64,000 nt of DNA from JACCYU01 sp050740315 (GTDB lineage Bacteria; Pseudomonadota; Gammaproteobacteria; JACCYU01): assembly GCA_050740315.1 (NCBI GenBank), contig JBOIDC010000008.1, forward strand, positions 1 to 64,000, in the 5' to 3' direction. Each line of letters begins with the position of its first letter. Position 1 is the stretch's first letter. A model generated the notes under the pieces. The model did no database searches. It saw only the letters and a list, made by a program, of their open reading frames with translations, and was not told the DNA's origin. A program made the position numbers and the translations under genes. Below are positions 49,481 through 59,733 of the stretch, piece after piece.

Positions 49481-50446
49481 TTACGCACGCTGATCGGAAT
49501 TCGCGACGCGCGCCGCCACGGCATCCATGATCCGCGCGCTGATATTGAGCCCGTACAGCGCGTCCAGTTCGCGCACGCAGGTCGGGCTGGTGACGTTGAT
49601 CTCGGTCAGGAACTCGCCGATCACGTCCAGGCCCACGAACAGCAGCCCTTTGTCGCGCAACACCGGACCCACCTGCGCACAGATCCAGCGATCGCGCTCG
49701 GTCAACGCCACGCCCTTGCCCACACCGCCGGCGGCCAGATTAGCGCGCGCCTCGCCGGGCGCGGGAATACGCGCCAGCGCGTAAGGAATCGGTTCCCCCT
49801 CTATCAGCAGAATGCGTTTGTCGCCCTCGATATATTCCGGGATAAAGCGCTGCGCGATCGTCGTGCTCCGTTCGCGCCGGGTCAGCGTTTCCAGAATAAC
49901 GTTGGTATTCGGGTCGCCTTGGCGAATGCGAAACACCGACTCGCCGCCCATGCCATCCAGCGGTTTGACGACGATATCGCCGTGGGCTTCCAGAAATGTC
50001 TTCAGGCGTGCGCGCTGGCGGCTTACCAGGGTCGGGGCGCAGCACTGCGGGAACCACGCGGTGAACAGCTTTTCGTTGGCGTCGCGCAAGCTATCCGGCT
50101 GGTTGACGACCAGCACGCCCCGCTCCGCGACGCGCTCGAGCATGTAGGTCGTGTAGATGTATTCCATATCGAACGGCGGATCCTTGCGCATGAGAATCAC
50201 GTCCATGTCCGTCAGCGCGGCGTCTTCGGCCTCGGTCAGTGTGTACCAGTCTTGCGGATCGTCGCGGACCGCGAGGCTGCGCATGCGCGCGCAAGGGTCG
50301 CCGTTGTGCAGATAGAAATCCGATTGCTCCAGATAGTAGATCGTCCAGCGCCTGGTCTGCGCCTCCAGCAGCATGGCGAAGGTCGAATCCTTTTTGATGT
50401 TGATGGACCTGATGGGGTCCATCACCACGGCGAGCTTCAAAGTCAC
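49481..50446 (-). CDS. gshB: Glutathione synthetase
   Basis: ATP-grasp enzyme joining gamma-glutamylcysteine and glycine. The 321-residue protein begins LAVVMDPIRSINIKKDSTFAMLLEAQ, has the FDMEYIYTTYMLE segment, the glycine-rich KPLDGMGGESVFRI loop, the RFIPEYIEGDKRIL stretch and DVIGEFLTEINVTSPT near the end. GTG 50446 is the start. It is divergent from pilG, as in Pseudomonas. Confidence 0.95.
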   Translation of the reverse strand: MTLKLAVVMDPIRSINIKKDSTFAMLLEAQTRRWTIYYLEQSDFYLHNGDPCARMRSLAVRDDPQDWYTLTEAEDAALTDMDVILMRKDPPFDMEYIYTTYMLERVAERGVLVVNQPDSLRDANEKLFTAWFPQCCAPTLVSRQRARLKTFLEAHGDIVVKPLDGMGGESVFRIRQGDPNTNVILETLTRRERSTTIAQRFIPEYIEGDKRILLIEGEPIPYALARIPAPGEARANLAAGGVGKGVALTERDRWICAQVGPVLRDKGLLFVGLDVIGEFLTEINVTSPTCVRELDALYGLNISARIMDAVAARVANSDQRA

Positions 50447-50634
50447 GGGCGGGACTGGCGCGCGGACACGCGCGGCGCCCCGTTGCCCAGGCGTTCAGGC
50501 GGCAAGACCTCCCGCGACCCAGCATTGATTAAGCCGGGTACATGCGTTAAATTCAAATCAAGCATTCTGCCCGTGCTGCAAGCATGTTTCAGGGCTTCCC
50601 TCGAACAACGATTATAATACGGGTGTTGCAGATC

Positions 50635-51018
50635 ATGGAAAGTACGGATGGTCTCAAAGTGATGGTCATCGACGACAGCAAGACGATCCGCAGGACCGCC
50701 GAAAGTCTGCTTAAGAAAGAGGGTTATGAAGTCATCACCGCGATCGATGGCTTCGAGGCGCTGGCCAAGATCGCGCAGCACAGACCCAGTATCATTTTTG
50801 TCGACATCATGATGCCGCGCCTCGACGGCTATCAGACCTGCGCGCTGATCAAGCACAACAAGCATTTCAGGCAGACGCCGGTCATCATGCTGTCCAGCAA
50901 GGACAGCATCTTCGACAAGGCGCGCGGCCGTCTGGTCGGCTCGGAGCAATATCTGACCAAGCCGTTTTCGAGAGACGATTTACTGGGCGCGATCAAACAG
51001 CATCTGCGGCTTAACTGA
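50635..51018 (+). CDS. pilG: Twitching motility response regulator PilG
   Basis: Stand-alone receiver domain of the Pil-Chp chemosensory system, linked to pilus extension. ATG 50635, 127 residues. The acidic pocket is VIDDSK and the phospho-acceptor Asp57 in FVDIMMPRLDG; the switch Thr/Ser lies in VIMLSSKDS and the conserved Lys in YLTKPFSRDD. First gene of the pilG-H-I-J-chpA-chpC operon. A TATAAT hexamer at 50613-50618 may be part of its promoter, but no good -35 element accompanies it. Confidence 0.95.
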   Translation: MESTDGLKVMVIDDSKTIRRTAESLLKKEGYEVITAIDGFEALAKIAQHRPSIIFVDIMMPRLDGYQTCALIKHNKHFRQTPVIMLSSKDSIFDKARGRLVGSEQYLTKPFSRDDLLGAIKQHLRLN

Positions 51019-51145
51019 CCTGTTGCGCCGGGTGCGGACAACAGTGATTTGAGCCGGCGCTGACAGCATTCTGCAACGCGTGCGAACAGTATCGCGCGTA
51101 CATTGTCGCAACTGCCTCCGCGCTCGGAGGCGCCGAGGTGAAGGT

Positions 51146-51511
51146 ATGGCGCATATTCTGGTGATTGACGATTCCCCGACCGAGGTCTACGCGCTCAAGA
51201 CCATGCTGGAAAAGCATGACTATCGCGTGACCACCGCGGGCAGCGGTGAGGAGGGCGTGGCGCTCGCCAGGCAGGGCCAGCCCGATCTGATCCTGATGGA
51301 CGTGGTCATGCCGGGGCTCAACGGCTTTCAGGCGACGCGCCAGTTGTCGAGAGATCCCGTCACGGCCAACATCCCGATCATTATCGTGAGCAACAAGGAT
51401 CAGCAAACCGACAAGGTGTGGGCGTCGCGGCAGGGCGCTAAAGGCTATATCGTCAAGCCCGTCAAGGAGACGGAACTGCTCGGCAGTATCAAGCTGACCT
51501 TGTCCGCATGA
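51146..51511 (+). CDS. pilH: Twitching motility response regulator PilH
   Basis: Second single-domain receiver, thought to act as a phosphate sink or retraction regulator. The 121-residue protein starts at ATG 51146 with a GAGGTGAAGG binding site; the frame upstream (from 51080) is open but unlike the family. Phospho-acceptor Asp52 lies in ILMDVVMPGLNG, with IIIVSNKDQQTDKVW and the Lys of YIVKPVKE. Asn replaces the Asp usually found in the DG turn. Confidence 0.94.
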   Translation: MAHILVIDDSPTEVYALKTMLEKHDYRVTTAGSGEEGVALARQGQPDLILMDVVMPGLNGFQATRQLSRDPVTANIPIIIVSNKDQQTDKVWASRQGAKGYIVKPVKETELLGSIKLTLSA

Positions 51512-51588
51512 CGACGCTGGCGATGGCGCCGCGGCGCCGGGACTAGACGCTGGTCGCCGCCCGGGTTGGCGCAGGTCGGGAGCGTAGT

Positions 51589-52125
51589 TTGAGCAAGTCA
51601 CCGTTCGAGCTGCTGCTCACGATCGATCGCAAAAGCCGCCCCCGCGCACGGGCGTTTCCCTCGCAACACGAGGTGGTCAGGGAGTGGGTGGGCATCGTTT
51701 TCCGCATCCGGCGCAATCCGCTGGTGGCGCCACTGCTCGCCGTGGCCGAGATCATCACGCCGCCGGCGATTGCCAGTGTGCCCGGCGTCAAACCCTGGGT
51801 GCTGGGCATCGCCAATATGCGCGGCACGTTGCTGCCTATCATGGATGTGCAGGGCTTTCTTTATCGCAGCAACGCCGTGACGGAGCTGCGCACGCGGCGC
51901 GTGCTGGTCGTGCCGCTGGGCGGTCACTGGACCGGCCTGCTGGTGGACGCGGTAGTGGGGCTTAAGCGTTTTCGGGTCGACGCGCGGTCCGAGCAGTTGC
52001 CGGAGCTGGACCCGGAGGTAAAACCGTACGTCTCTTATGGCTATCAGCATGGCGATGCGCGGTACGCGCTTATGAACGTCGCCGCGCTGATCGAGGATCG
52101 GTCATTCCTCGACGTTGGCTTGTAG
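51589..52125 (+). CDS. pilI: CheW-like adaptor PilI
   Basis: Coupling protein between the PilJ receptor and the ChpA kinase. The 178-residue CheW-like product begins at TTG 51589, six bases after GGGAG. It contains EIITPPAIASVPGVKPWVLGIANMRGTLLPIMDVQGFL, the two-lobed CheW beta-barrel, and VVPLGGHWTGLLVDAVVGLKRF. The N-terminal 40 residues are longer than minimal CheW, as in PilI proteins. Confidence 0.92.
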   Translation: MSKSPFELLLTIDRKSRPRARAFPSQHEVVREWVGIVFRIRRNPLVAPLLAVAEIITPPAIASVPGVKPWVLGIANMRGTLLPIMDVQGFLYRSNAVTELRTRRVLVVPLGGHWTGLLVDAVVGLKRFRVDARSEQLPELDPEVKPYVSYGYQHGDARYALMNVAALIEDRSFLDVGL

Positions 52126-52248
52126 GGCATTCGTTCGCCGCGGGATGCTAAAGTAACCAGCAAGTGACGGAAACGATCGGTGAGGGCGTTGGTGTCCACG
52201 TTGATGCGGACCGGGGAATATTCGAGCATTCGTTAAGAGGGCGTCGCG

Positions 52249-53982
52249 ATGATTAACACACTGGGACTTGGGGGCGTAAACAAGACGCTCGTTGCGCTGT
52301 TCGCGCTGTTGTTGATACTCCTTGCGTTGATGGCGGGCGTGTTCATCAACATTACGGATCAGCGCAACGAGGAAACGGCGCTGCTGGGGCTGGCTGCGGA
52401 CCAGCAGTTGTTGTCGCAGCGGCTGGCGCGCACCGCACAGGTGGCCGCCGAGGGCGATATGCCTGCGTTCCCGCTGCTCGCGCAGTTGCGCGCCGAGTTC
52501 GACGTGTCGGTCGCGGCCCTGAAACAGGGCGATCCGGAACGCGGCATATCGCCCGCGCCAGAAGCCTTGCAAGCCGAGGTCGATCAGGTCGCCGTGCGTT
52601 GGCAGGAGCTTCGCAACGAGATCAACGTTGTGTTAAACGGCCGCCGGGCGGTTGCTTCCCGGCCGGAAACGTCGCCCGAGGTGTTCGAGGTCAAAACCGC
52701 CGCGAATAACGCCGCCGACGTGAGCGGCCCGCTGCTGGACGACACGGCGGCGCTGGAAGCGCGCATCGATGAGTACGCCTCGCGCATGGATGTGCTGATC
52801 ATCATCGCCGCCGCGCTGGGTGTGCTGGCAGTCACGGTGCTGATACTCATCGGGTATATGTTCAATCAGGACACGCGCCATCGGCTGGAGGTCAGCGCCG
52901 AACAGAACCGGCGCAACCAGCGCGCGATCCTGCGCCTGCTCGACGAGATGACCAACCTGGCCGACGGCGATCTGACCGTGCAGGCGACGGTGACTGAAGA
53001 CATCACCGGCGCGATCGCCGACTCGGTCAATTATTCCATCGACGCCTTGCGCAGTCTGGTTGCCACCATCAACCAGACCGCCGAACAGGTGGCCACCGCC
53101 ACCGAGAAGACCCAGGCCACGGCATTCCGCCTGACCGACGCCAGCAGCCAGCAGGCGCGCCAGATCACCGTCGCGTCGACCGCTATTGCGGACATGGCCG
53201 CGTCCATCGAACAGGTGTCCAGAAACGCCGGCGCTTCGGCCGACGTGGCGCAGAAGTCGGTGCAGATTGCCAACAAGGGCGCGCAGACGGTGAGCCGCAC
53301 CATCGGTGGCATGAACACCATCCGCGAACAGATTCAGGAGACATCCAAGCGCATCAAGCGGCTGGGCGAGAGCTCGCAGGAGATCGGCGACATCGTGAGC
53401 CTGATCGACGAGATCGCGGACCAGACCAATATTCTGGCCCTGAATGCGGCCATCCAGGCCTCCACCGCCGGCGAGGCGGGACGCGGGTTCGCGGTGGTCG
53501 CCGACGAGGTGCAGCGGCTGTCGGAGCGCGCCGGCAACGCCACCAAGCAGATCGAGGCGCTGGTCAAGGCCATTCAGTCCGACACCAACGAGGCGGTCAT
53601 CTCCATGGAGCAAAGCACCGCCAACGTCGTGGCGGGCGCCAAGCAGGCGGAGGACGCCGGCGAGGCCCTGACCGAGATCGAAATCGTGTCCAATCAGCTG
53701 GCGCGGCTCATCCAGTCGATTTCCAAGGCCGCGCGACAGCAGTCTGCGGCGGCCGCGGACCTCACCAGGAACATGAAAGTCATCGAACAGATCACGACGC
53801 AGACCTCGCAGGGCACCCGCGAAACCGCCAACTCCATCGGCAATCTGGCTGGGCTGGCCGGCGAGCTGCGGCGCTCGGTGACCGGCTTCAAGCTCCCCGA
53901 ACACGCGGAGGAGGAGGAAGAGCTATTAATGGAGGACTTGCCGCAAGAGCCGCTGCGGGCCGAGCAGTCCGGACGCTTCTGA
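52249..53982 (+). CDS. pilJ: Methyl-accepting chemotaxis protein PilJ
   Basis: Inner-membrane receptor of the Pil-Chp pathway. The 577-residue protein has helix 1 (about 14-34), a periplasmic helical domain (36-178; AADQQLLSQRLARTAQVAAEGD is the PilJ-type sensor start), helix 2 (183-205), a HAMP-like section (EMTNLADGDLTVQATVTEDI) and the signalling coiled coil. Its tip is DEIADQTNILALNAAIQAST, with AGRGFAVVADEVQRLSERA. It is about 100 residues shorter than the P. aeruginosa protein as I recall it, mainly in the periplasmic part. A methyltransferase gene (pilK) normally follows; here chpA follows directly. Confidence 0.95.
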   Translation: MINTLGLGGVNKTLVALFALLLILLALMAGVFINITDQRNEETALLGLAADQQLLSQRLARTAQVAAEGDMPAFPLLAQLRAEFDVSVAALKQGDPERGISPAPEALQAEVDQVAVRWQELRNEINVVLNGRRAVASRPETSPEVFEVKTAANNAADVSGPLLDDTAALEARIDEYASRMDVLIIIAAALGVLAVTVLILIGYMFNQDTRHRLEVSAEQNRRNQRAILRLLDEMTNLADGDLTVQATVTEDITGAIADSVNYSIDALRSLVATINQTAEQVATATEKTQATAFRLTDASSQQARQITVASTAIADMAASIEQVSRNAGASADVAQKSVQIANKGAQTVSRTIGGMNTIREQIQETSKRIKRLGESSQEIGDIVSLIDEIADQTNILALNAAIQASTAGEAGRGFAVVADEVQRLSERAGNATKQIEALVKAIQSDTNEAVISMEQSTANVVAGAKQAEDAGEALTEIEIVSNQLARLIQSISKAARQQSAAAADLTRNMKVIEQITTQTSQGTRETANSIGNLAGLAGELRRSVTGFKLPEHAEEEEELLMEDLPQEPLRAEQSGRF

Positions 53983-54016
53983 TATTCGCGCGTGCTGAAA
54001 ATGATGCGAGTCCGTC

Positions 54017-57000
54017 ATGAATAGCGGGGCCACGCTGCAGCTCGAGACCCTGAGCTGGGTCAAAAAGGAGCTGGACGCGGTACTGGATCAGGCGCGCCAG
54101 GCGCTGGAAAGCTACATCGACAATCCCGCCGATGCCTCGTCATTGACGCAGGTGCAGGAGGCGCTGCGCCAGGTCGTCGGTACCTTGCAGATGGTCGAGC
54201 TATACGGCGCCGCCATGCTCGCGCAGGAAATGGAGGCACTCACGCGCGCGTTGATAGACGACAGCATACGCGGCCGCGACGAAGCATTCGAGGTGTTGCT
54301 GCGCGCCATCCTGCAATTGCCCGATTATCTCGAACACGTGCAGCTCGGCAATCGCGATATGCCGATCGTTTTGCTGCCGCTGCTCAATGACCTGCGCACC
54401 GCGCGCGACGCCAGCCTGCTGTCGGAGAAGGTGTTGTTCTTTCCCGAGGGGCCCCCGGGCCCGCCGCCGGGCACGGACGACGCGGGCGCGGCGGCGATGG
54501 AAGACATCCGCGCGGTTGCCAGGCGCCAGCGGCACAATTACCAGCTGGCGTTGCTGGGCTGGTTTCGCGGCCAGGATACGCGGGGCAGTCTCGATGTGCT
54601 CAAGGGCGTCGCCATCAAGCTCTTCGCGGCGTCGCGGCACACGGAGGTTAAACGTCTGTGGTGGACCACCGCCGCGCTGGCCGAGTCGCTGTCCATCGGC
54701 GCCTTGCAGCCTAACGTGACGGTGAAATCGCTGCTCGGCAAGATCGACCGCGAGATCAAAAGGCTGGCCGATCAGGGCGAAGACCAATTCGCCAGCGCCA
54801 TTCCCGACGAACTCAGCAAGAATATTCTTTACTACGTCGCCTGCGCCGAGGATGGCAGCGACTTGCTGCGCGCCGTAAAACAGGCATATGGCCTTCACGA
54901 GCTGCTGCCGCACAGCCAGACCCTGGTCGAGGCGCGGCAGCGTCTGGCCGGACCCAACCTGGCGTTGTTGGAGACCGTGGCCGGCGCCCTGCGTGAAGAC
55001 TTGAGCGTGGTCAAGGAGAACCTGGAACGGTTCGCGAGCGGAAGTGACAAGGATCCCCGGCAGCTGGAGCCAGTGGTGGGCAGGCTGCACAAGATCGCCG
55101 AAACGCTGGACGTGCTGAACCTGAATGCCGCGGGTGGACGGGTAGCGGAGCAGGCCCGCATCCTGAGCGATGTCGTCGATGGCCGGCGCGAATCCAGCGA
55201 GACGCTGCTGGCTTGTGTCGCCGGCGTCATGCTGGATGCGGAGATCGAGATCAACAGCCTGCCCGCGACCCAGGCCGCGACTGATCGGCGTGCGAGCGGT
55301 GCCGACGCCCAGCCAGCCACAAGTGCGGCGGTCGACGCCGAGCATCGCCGGCTGTTGAGCACGGTCATATCGGAGGCGCTGCGGGAGTTGGAACGGGTGA
55401 AGGAGGCGATCACGGGGTTTATCAGCGCGCCGGAAGACAGGTCACAGGCCGCCGAATTGCCCGCGCAGCTGGAGCGAATAAGAGCTGCGATGACCATGGC
55501 CCACGTGACCATCCTGCCGGCGCTCCTCACCTCGATTTCGGACTATGTTTCCACCCGGTTGCTGGCCGAGCCGACTCTGCCTGACGTCACCGAGCTCGAA
55601 TCGCTGGCGGACGCGATTACCAGCGTGGAATACCTGCTGGAGTCGCTGGGCAAGGGCACCGCGCCGCCGCACGCCATTCTGGAGATCGGGCGCGCGAGCG
55701 CGGCCAAGCTCGGTTTCCCGGTAGACACAGGGCAGATGGATGATGAGACAACGCCCGCGAAGCCGTCTGGCTGGACCGAGATCAATGCGGCGTTCGCGGC
55801 CGGTTTCGTGCCCGACGCGGCGCGCGCCGGCGACGTCGGTCCCGCGGTCGACGGCATCTGGGGCGCCGCCCACATCGAAAACGCTGTGCCTGGCCCAGCG
55901 CACACGGAGACCGAAACACATGAGTCCGCACCCCAAGCGATTGCGCCGGCCCCGTCCGCTAATGATCAGCGTGGACTGGTTGCGCTGACGGGCGAAGCCG
56001 ACGACGAGATCCTGGAGATTTTTTTCGAGGAGGCCGAGGAGGTGCTTGGGGTCATCAGGGAACTGCTGCCGAAATGGCGCGCGGACAGCAGTGACCAGCA
56101 GTCACTGGCGGTGCTGCGGCGATCTTTTCATACGCTCAAGGGCAGCGGTCGGCTGGTGGGCGCGCGGCTGCTCGGCGAATTCGCCTGGGCATTCGAGAAT
56201 TTGCTGAATCGGGTGATCGAAGGCGAGGTGTCGGCGGCCGATCACATCCACCAGCTTCTGGAGCAGGCCGCCGACGCGCTGGCCGAGCTGATCGCGCAGA
56301 TCAAGGGGCAAGGCGCGCCAGGCATGGACGTCATGGCGCTGATGGGCGCCGCGCACGCGATGAGCAAACCGGATTACCGGCCGGCGCGCTCGATGGGCCG
56401 GATGACGAGCGATGCGGCGCCGTCGGCCGGCGGTGTTTCTCCGGGTACCGTCGAGTCCGGGCCGGGCGCGGCCGGTGCGCCCGAACTGCCGGCAGTGTCC
56501 AGAGATGACATTTCCACTGCAGGCGACCTGACGCCGGCCTCCCCGCACGCACAAGAGTCCGCGGCGCGAGCGACGGATCAGACGGTCGACTTCGAAGCCG
56601 AACGCGCCGCACCCGCGGATGCCGGTGATCACGCGCCGTCTTTGCTTTCCGGCGCGCGGGCAGATGGCGAGGCACGGGAAGCTCACCGGCGGCGGCCGCC
56701 CGGGGAAACAGCTGATGCCGAGCCCTCAGCGGAGGCCGGGCGGGAGGCCAGCGGCGATACGGTGCTGCGCGATATTTTCTTAAACGAGGCGCGCCAGCAT
56801 GTCGGCGTGCTTGAAGCCGGGCTGCAAGCGGCCACCGAGGCCGGGGCCGCGTTGCCCGTCACCGACGCGCTGCTGCGCGCTCTGCATACCTTGAATGGCA
56901 GCGCGCTGACCGCCGGCGTGCCGGATATCACGCCCATCTGCGCGCCACTGGAGCGTTACGCCGCGGCGCGCGCCGCCGTCGATCTGCCGATCCCCAGCGC

Positions 57001-59725
57001 CGCCATCCCGCTCGTCAAAGAGGCGCTGGACGCGGTGAATGCCTTATTGGAGGCGCTGAGCGCGTCGCAACGGCCGTCACCGGGCAGCGATCAGGTGGCC
57101 GAACGCGTGGCAGCCTTGCTGCGCGAGGAGATCGCCCGGCAGACCGCCGAACTGGGCGCCGCGCCACAGGCGGAATCGGTGGATATACTGACCGGCCGCG
57201 GTTCGATGGAGCGGATGCCCGCTGAGCAGGAGGAAGCGGTTCCGCACGACGATGCCCTCGCGCCCGCCGGCGCCCGCCGCGCAGACGATGATTCAGCCGC
57301 CGCTGCGCCCGGGCAGCCGCACGACCGGGAGTTGGTCGAGATCTTCATTGAGGAAGCGCGGGACCTCATGGACGCCAGCGACCGCGCGATGCAGCGCTGG
57401 CAGCAGAACCAGCATGACAAGGGCGCCGTCAGCGACCTGCGTCGTCAGCTGCACACCTTGAAAGGCGGTGCGCGCATGGCCGGCTGCGCGCCGATCGGCG
57501 ACCTTAGCCACGCCCTGGAGTCGCTGATTATCTCGGTGGTCGAGTCGCGTACCGCGCCGAGCGCGGCACTGTTCGACGGCCTGCACGCGGGTTTCGACCA
57601 CCTCCACGCCATGCTCGAACAAACCGTGAAGTCGCAGCCTTTGGCGCCTGCCGGCGAGTTGATCCGACGCTTAGAAGCGTTGCGTCATCGCGGGACATCT
57701 GCGCCAGTCGCGGCGCGCGACTCGGTCAGTGATGACCAGGTCGCCAGAGACAAGCCGCAACCGCCCGAACACGTCAAGATCGAGCCGCTCGCGCTGGGAC
57801 TGACCGAGCGCGAACCGCGGGCGGAAGGCGTCGAGATCGAAGCGCCCATGGTTGCGCGGGCCGCCGATGCGGCCGCGCACACGCACGGGGCGAATGAATT
57901 GATCCGCGTGAGCGCCGATTTGCTGGACACGCTGGTCAACGCAGCGGGTGAGGTCAACATCTACCATTCCCGTCTGGAGCAGCAGATTACCGCCTTCAGG
58001 TTCAACCTGAAGGAACTGGAGCAGACGGTGGCGCGGCTGCGCGACCAGCTGCGCAAGCTGGAGATGGAAACCGAGGCGCAGATCCTGTTTCGTTACGAGC
58101 AGGAGAAAAGCGAGCAGGATACCGCGTTCGATCCGCTGGAACTGGATCGCTATTCGAACATGCAACAGCTCTCGCGGGCGCTGGGCGAGAGCGTCAACGA
58201 TCTGATCAGCATCAAGGAGATCCTGGTCGATCAGGTGCGCGACTCCGAAACCCTGCTGCTGCAACAGTCGCGCGTCAGCACCGATCTGCAGGATGGCCTC
58301 ATGCGCACGCGCATGGTGCCGTTCAGGAATCTGACGCCGCGGCTGCGACGGGTTATGCGTCAAACCGCCGAAGAGCTGGGCAAGAAAGTGGAGCTGGTGA
58401 TCAGCGGCGAGACCAGCGAACTGGACCGCTCGGTGCTGGATCGCATGGTAGCGCCCCTGGAGCACATGTTGCGCAACGCCATCTCGCACGGCATCGAGTT
58501 TCCCGAAGAGCGCCGCAGCAAGGGCAAGCCTGAGACCGGCCGGGTGCGCGTGACGGTGGCGCGCGAGGCCAATGAGATCGTGATCAGGGTCGAAGACGAC
58601 GGCAACGGCGTAGATCTGGACGCGGTCAGCCATAAGGCGCGTAGTCTGGGTTTGATCAAGGACGACGACAAGCTGTCCAGCCACGACATCATGCAATTCA
58701 TCCTGGAGTCAGGCTTCAGCACCGCCGACCGGGTCACGCAGATCTCCGGGCGTGGTGTCGGCATGGACGTGGTCGGTGCCGAGGTCAGGCAGCTGGGCGG
58801 TGTGCTCAATATCGACTCGACCCGCGGCAAGGGCACCAGTTTTACCGTCAGACTGCCGTTTACCCTGGCCATCAATCAGGCCCTGCTGGTGCAGTCCGGC
58901 GAGGACATTTATGCCGTGCCGCTGACCAGCATCGAGGGTATCGTGCGGCTGTCCGCCGATGAGCTGAAACACAAGTACGCGCAGTCCGCGCCAGTCTACG
59001 AGTACGCGGCGAACGTTTACGAACTGCGGCATCTCGGCTCGCTGCTGGGTCGTTCGGCGCCGGTGCTGGGCGAGCCGCACATGATGTATCCGGTGATGCT
59101 GGTGCGCGCAGGCGACCGGCGTTTCGCGCTGCAGGCCGAAGGCCTGCTGGGCAATCGTGAGGTGGTGGTAAAGCCGGTGGGCCCGCAGATCAGCAAGGTG
59201 CGCGGCATTTCGGGCGCGACCATCCTGGGCGATGGCAGAGTGGTATTGATTCTGGACCCGGTCGGCCTGGTGCGGGTTGGACTCGGGGTCCACGCCGCGT
59301 ACAGTTCCGAGGAGCCCAGGCTCGCGGCCGCGCTGGACAAGGCGCTTACCGTCATGGTGGTCGATGATTCGATCACCATTCGCAAGGTGACCTCGCGCAT
59401 GCTCGAGCGCAACAATTTCGCCGTACTGACCGCGAAAGACGGCATCGATGCGGTGAGCCAGCTGCACGACAGCGTGCCGGACGTGTTGCTGCTGGATATC
59501 GAGATGCCGCGCATGGACGGTTACGAACTGGCGACCTACATCCGCAACAACGAGCAGCTGCGGGATATCCCCATCATCATGATCACCTCGCGCACCGGCA
59601 GCAAGCACCGCGAGCGGGCGATGGAGATCGGCGTCAACCGCTATCTGGGCAAGCCGTATCAGGAGAACGAACTGCTGCAGAATATCAACGAAATTCTGGC
59701 CGGGCGCGCCGGCGCGGCGCGTTGA
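54017..59725 (+). CDS. chpA: Hybrid chemotaxis kinase ChpA/PilL
   Basis: CheA-type histidine kinase of 1902 residues that phosphorylates PilG and PilH. The N-terminal 560 residues are degenerate Hpt-like helical repeats without an obvious phospho-histidine. Three Hpt domains follow: His705 (RSFHTLKGSGRLVG), His957 (RALHTLNGSALTAG, with the usual Lys changed to Asn) and His1146 (RQLHTLKGGARMAG). They are separated by Ala/Pro-rich linkers. Then come the dimerisation helices (LIRVSADLLDTLVNAAGEVN), the ATPase domain (LEHMLRNAISHGIEFP, VEDDGNGVDLD), a CheW-like regulatory domain and a C-terminal receiver with Asp1827 in LLLDIEMPRMDGYE. P. aeruginosa ChpA is longer and has more phospho-acceptor domains. 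Confidence 0.95.
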   Translation: MNSGATLQLETLSWVKKELDAVLDQARQALESYIDNPADASSLTQVQEALRQVVGTLQMVELYGAAMLAQEMEALTRALIDDSIRGRDEAFEVLLRAILQLPDYLEHVQLGNRDMPIVLLPLLNDLRTARDASLLSEKVLFFPEGPPGPPPGTDDAGAAAMEDIRAVARRQRHNYQLALLGWFRGQDTRGSLDVLKGVAIKLFAASRHTEVKRLWWTTAALAESLSIGALQPNVTVKSLLGKIDREIKRLADQGEDQFASAIPDELSKNILYYVACAEDGSDLLRAVKQAYGLHELLPHSQTLVEARQRLAGPNLALLETVAGALREDLSVVKENLERFASGSDKDPRQLEPVVGRLHKIAETLDVLNLNAAGGRVAEQARILSDVVDGRRESSETLLACVAGVMLDAEIEINSLPATQAATDRRASGADAQPATSAAVDAEHRRLLSTVISEALRELERVKEAITGFISAPEDRSQAAELPAQLERIRAAMTMAHVTILPALLTSISDYVSTRLLAEPTLPDVTELESLADAITSVEYLLESLGKGTAPPHAILEIGRASAAKLGFPVDTGQMDDETTPAKPSGWTEINAAFAAGFVPDAARAGDVGPAVDGIWGAAHIENAVPGPAHTETETHESAPQAIAPAPSANDQRGLVALTGEADDEILEIFFEEAEEVLGVIRELLPKWRADSSDQQSLAVLRRSFHTLKGSGRLVGARLLGEFAWAFENLLNRVIEGEVSAADHIHQLLEQAADALAELIAQIKGQGAPGMDVMALMGAAHAMSKPDYRPARSMGRMTSDAAPSAGGVSPGTVESGPGAAGAPELPAVSRDDISTAGDLTPASPHAQESAARATDQTVDFEAERAAPADAGDHAPSLLSGARADGEAREAHRRRPPGETADAEPSAEAGREASGDTVLRDIFLNEARQHVGVLEAGLQAATEAGAALPVTDALLRALHTLNGSALTAGVPDITPICAPLERYAAARAAVDLPIPSAAIPLVKEALDAVNALLEALSASQRPSPGSDQVAERVAALLREEIARQTAELGAAPQAESVDILTGRGSMERMPAEQEEAVPHDDALAPAGARRADDDSAAAAPGQPHDRELVEIFIEEARDLMDASDRAMQRWQQNQHDKGAVSDLRRQLHTLKGGARMAGCAPIGDLSHALESLIISVVESRTAPSAALFDGLHAGFDHLHAMLEQTVKSQPLAPAGELIRRLEALRHRGTSAPVAARDSVSDDQVARDKPQPPEHVKIEPLALGLTEREPRAEGVEIEAPMVARAADAAAHTHGANELIRVSADLLDTLVNAAGEVNIYHSRLEQQITAFRFNLKELEQTVARLRDQLRKLEMETEAQILFRYEQEKSEQDTAFDPLELDRYSNMQQLSRALGESVNDLISIKEILVDQVRDSETLLLQQSRVSTDLQDGLMRTRMVPFRNLTPRLRRVMRQTAEELGKKVELVISGETSELDRSVLDRMVAPLEHMLRNAISHGIEFPEERRSKGKPETGRVRVTVAREANEIVIRVEDDGNGVDLDAVSHKARSLGLIKDDDKLSSHDIMQFILESGFSTADRVTQISGRGVGMDVVGAEVRQLGGVLNIDSTRGKGTSFTVRLPFTLAINQALLVQSGEDIYAVPLTSIEGIVRLSADELKHKYAQSAPVYEYAANVYELRHLGSLLGRSAPVLGEPHMMYPVMLVRAGDRRFALQAEGLLGNREVVVKPVGPQISKVRGISGATILGDGRVVLILDPVGLVRVGLGVHAAYSSEEPRLAAALDKALTVMVVDDSITIRKVTSRMLERNNFAVLTAKDGIDAVSQLHDSVPDVLLLDIEMPRMDGYELATYIRNNEQLRDIPIIMITSRTGSKHRERAMEIGVNRYLGKPYQENELLQNINEILAGRAGAAR

Positions 59726-59733
59726 TCCGCAAA

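Noticed and set aside
50613..50618. TATAAT hexamer upstream of pilG as a sigma70 promoter
   Set aside because: No -35-like hexamer at 16-18 bp spacing; noted in the pilG entry but not called as a feature.
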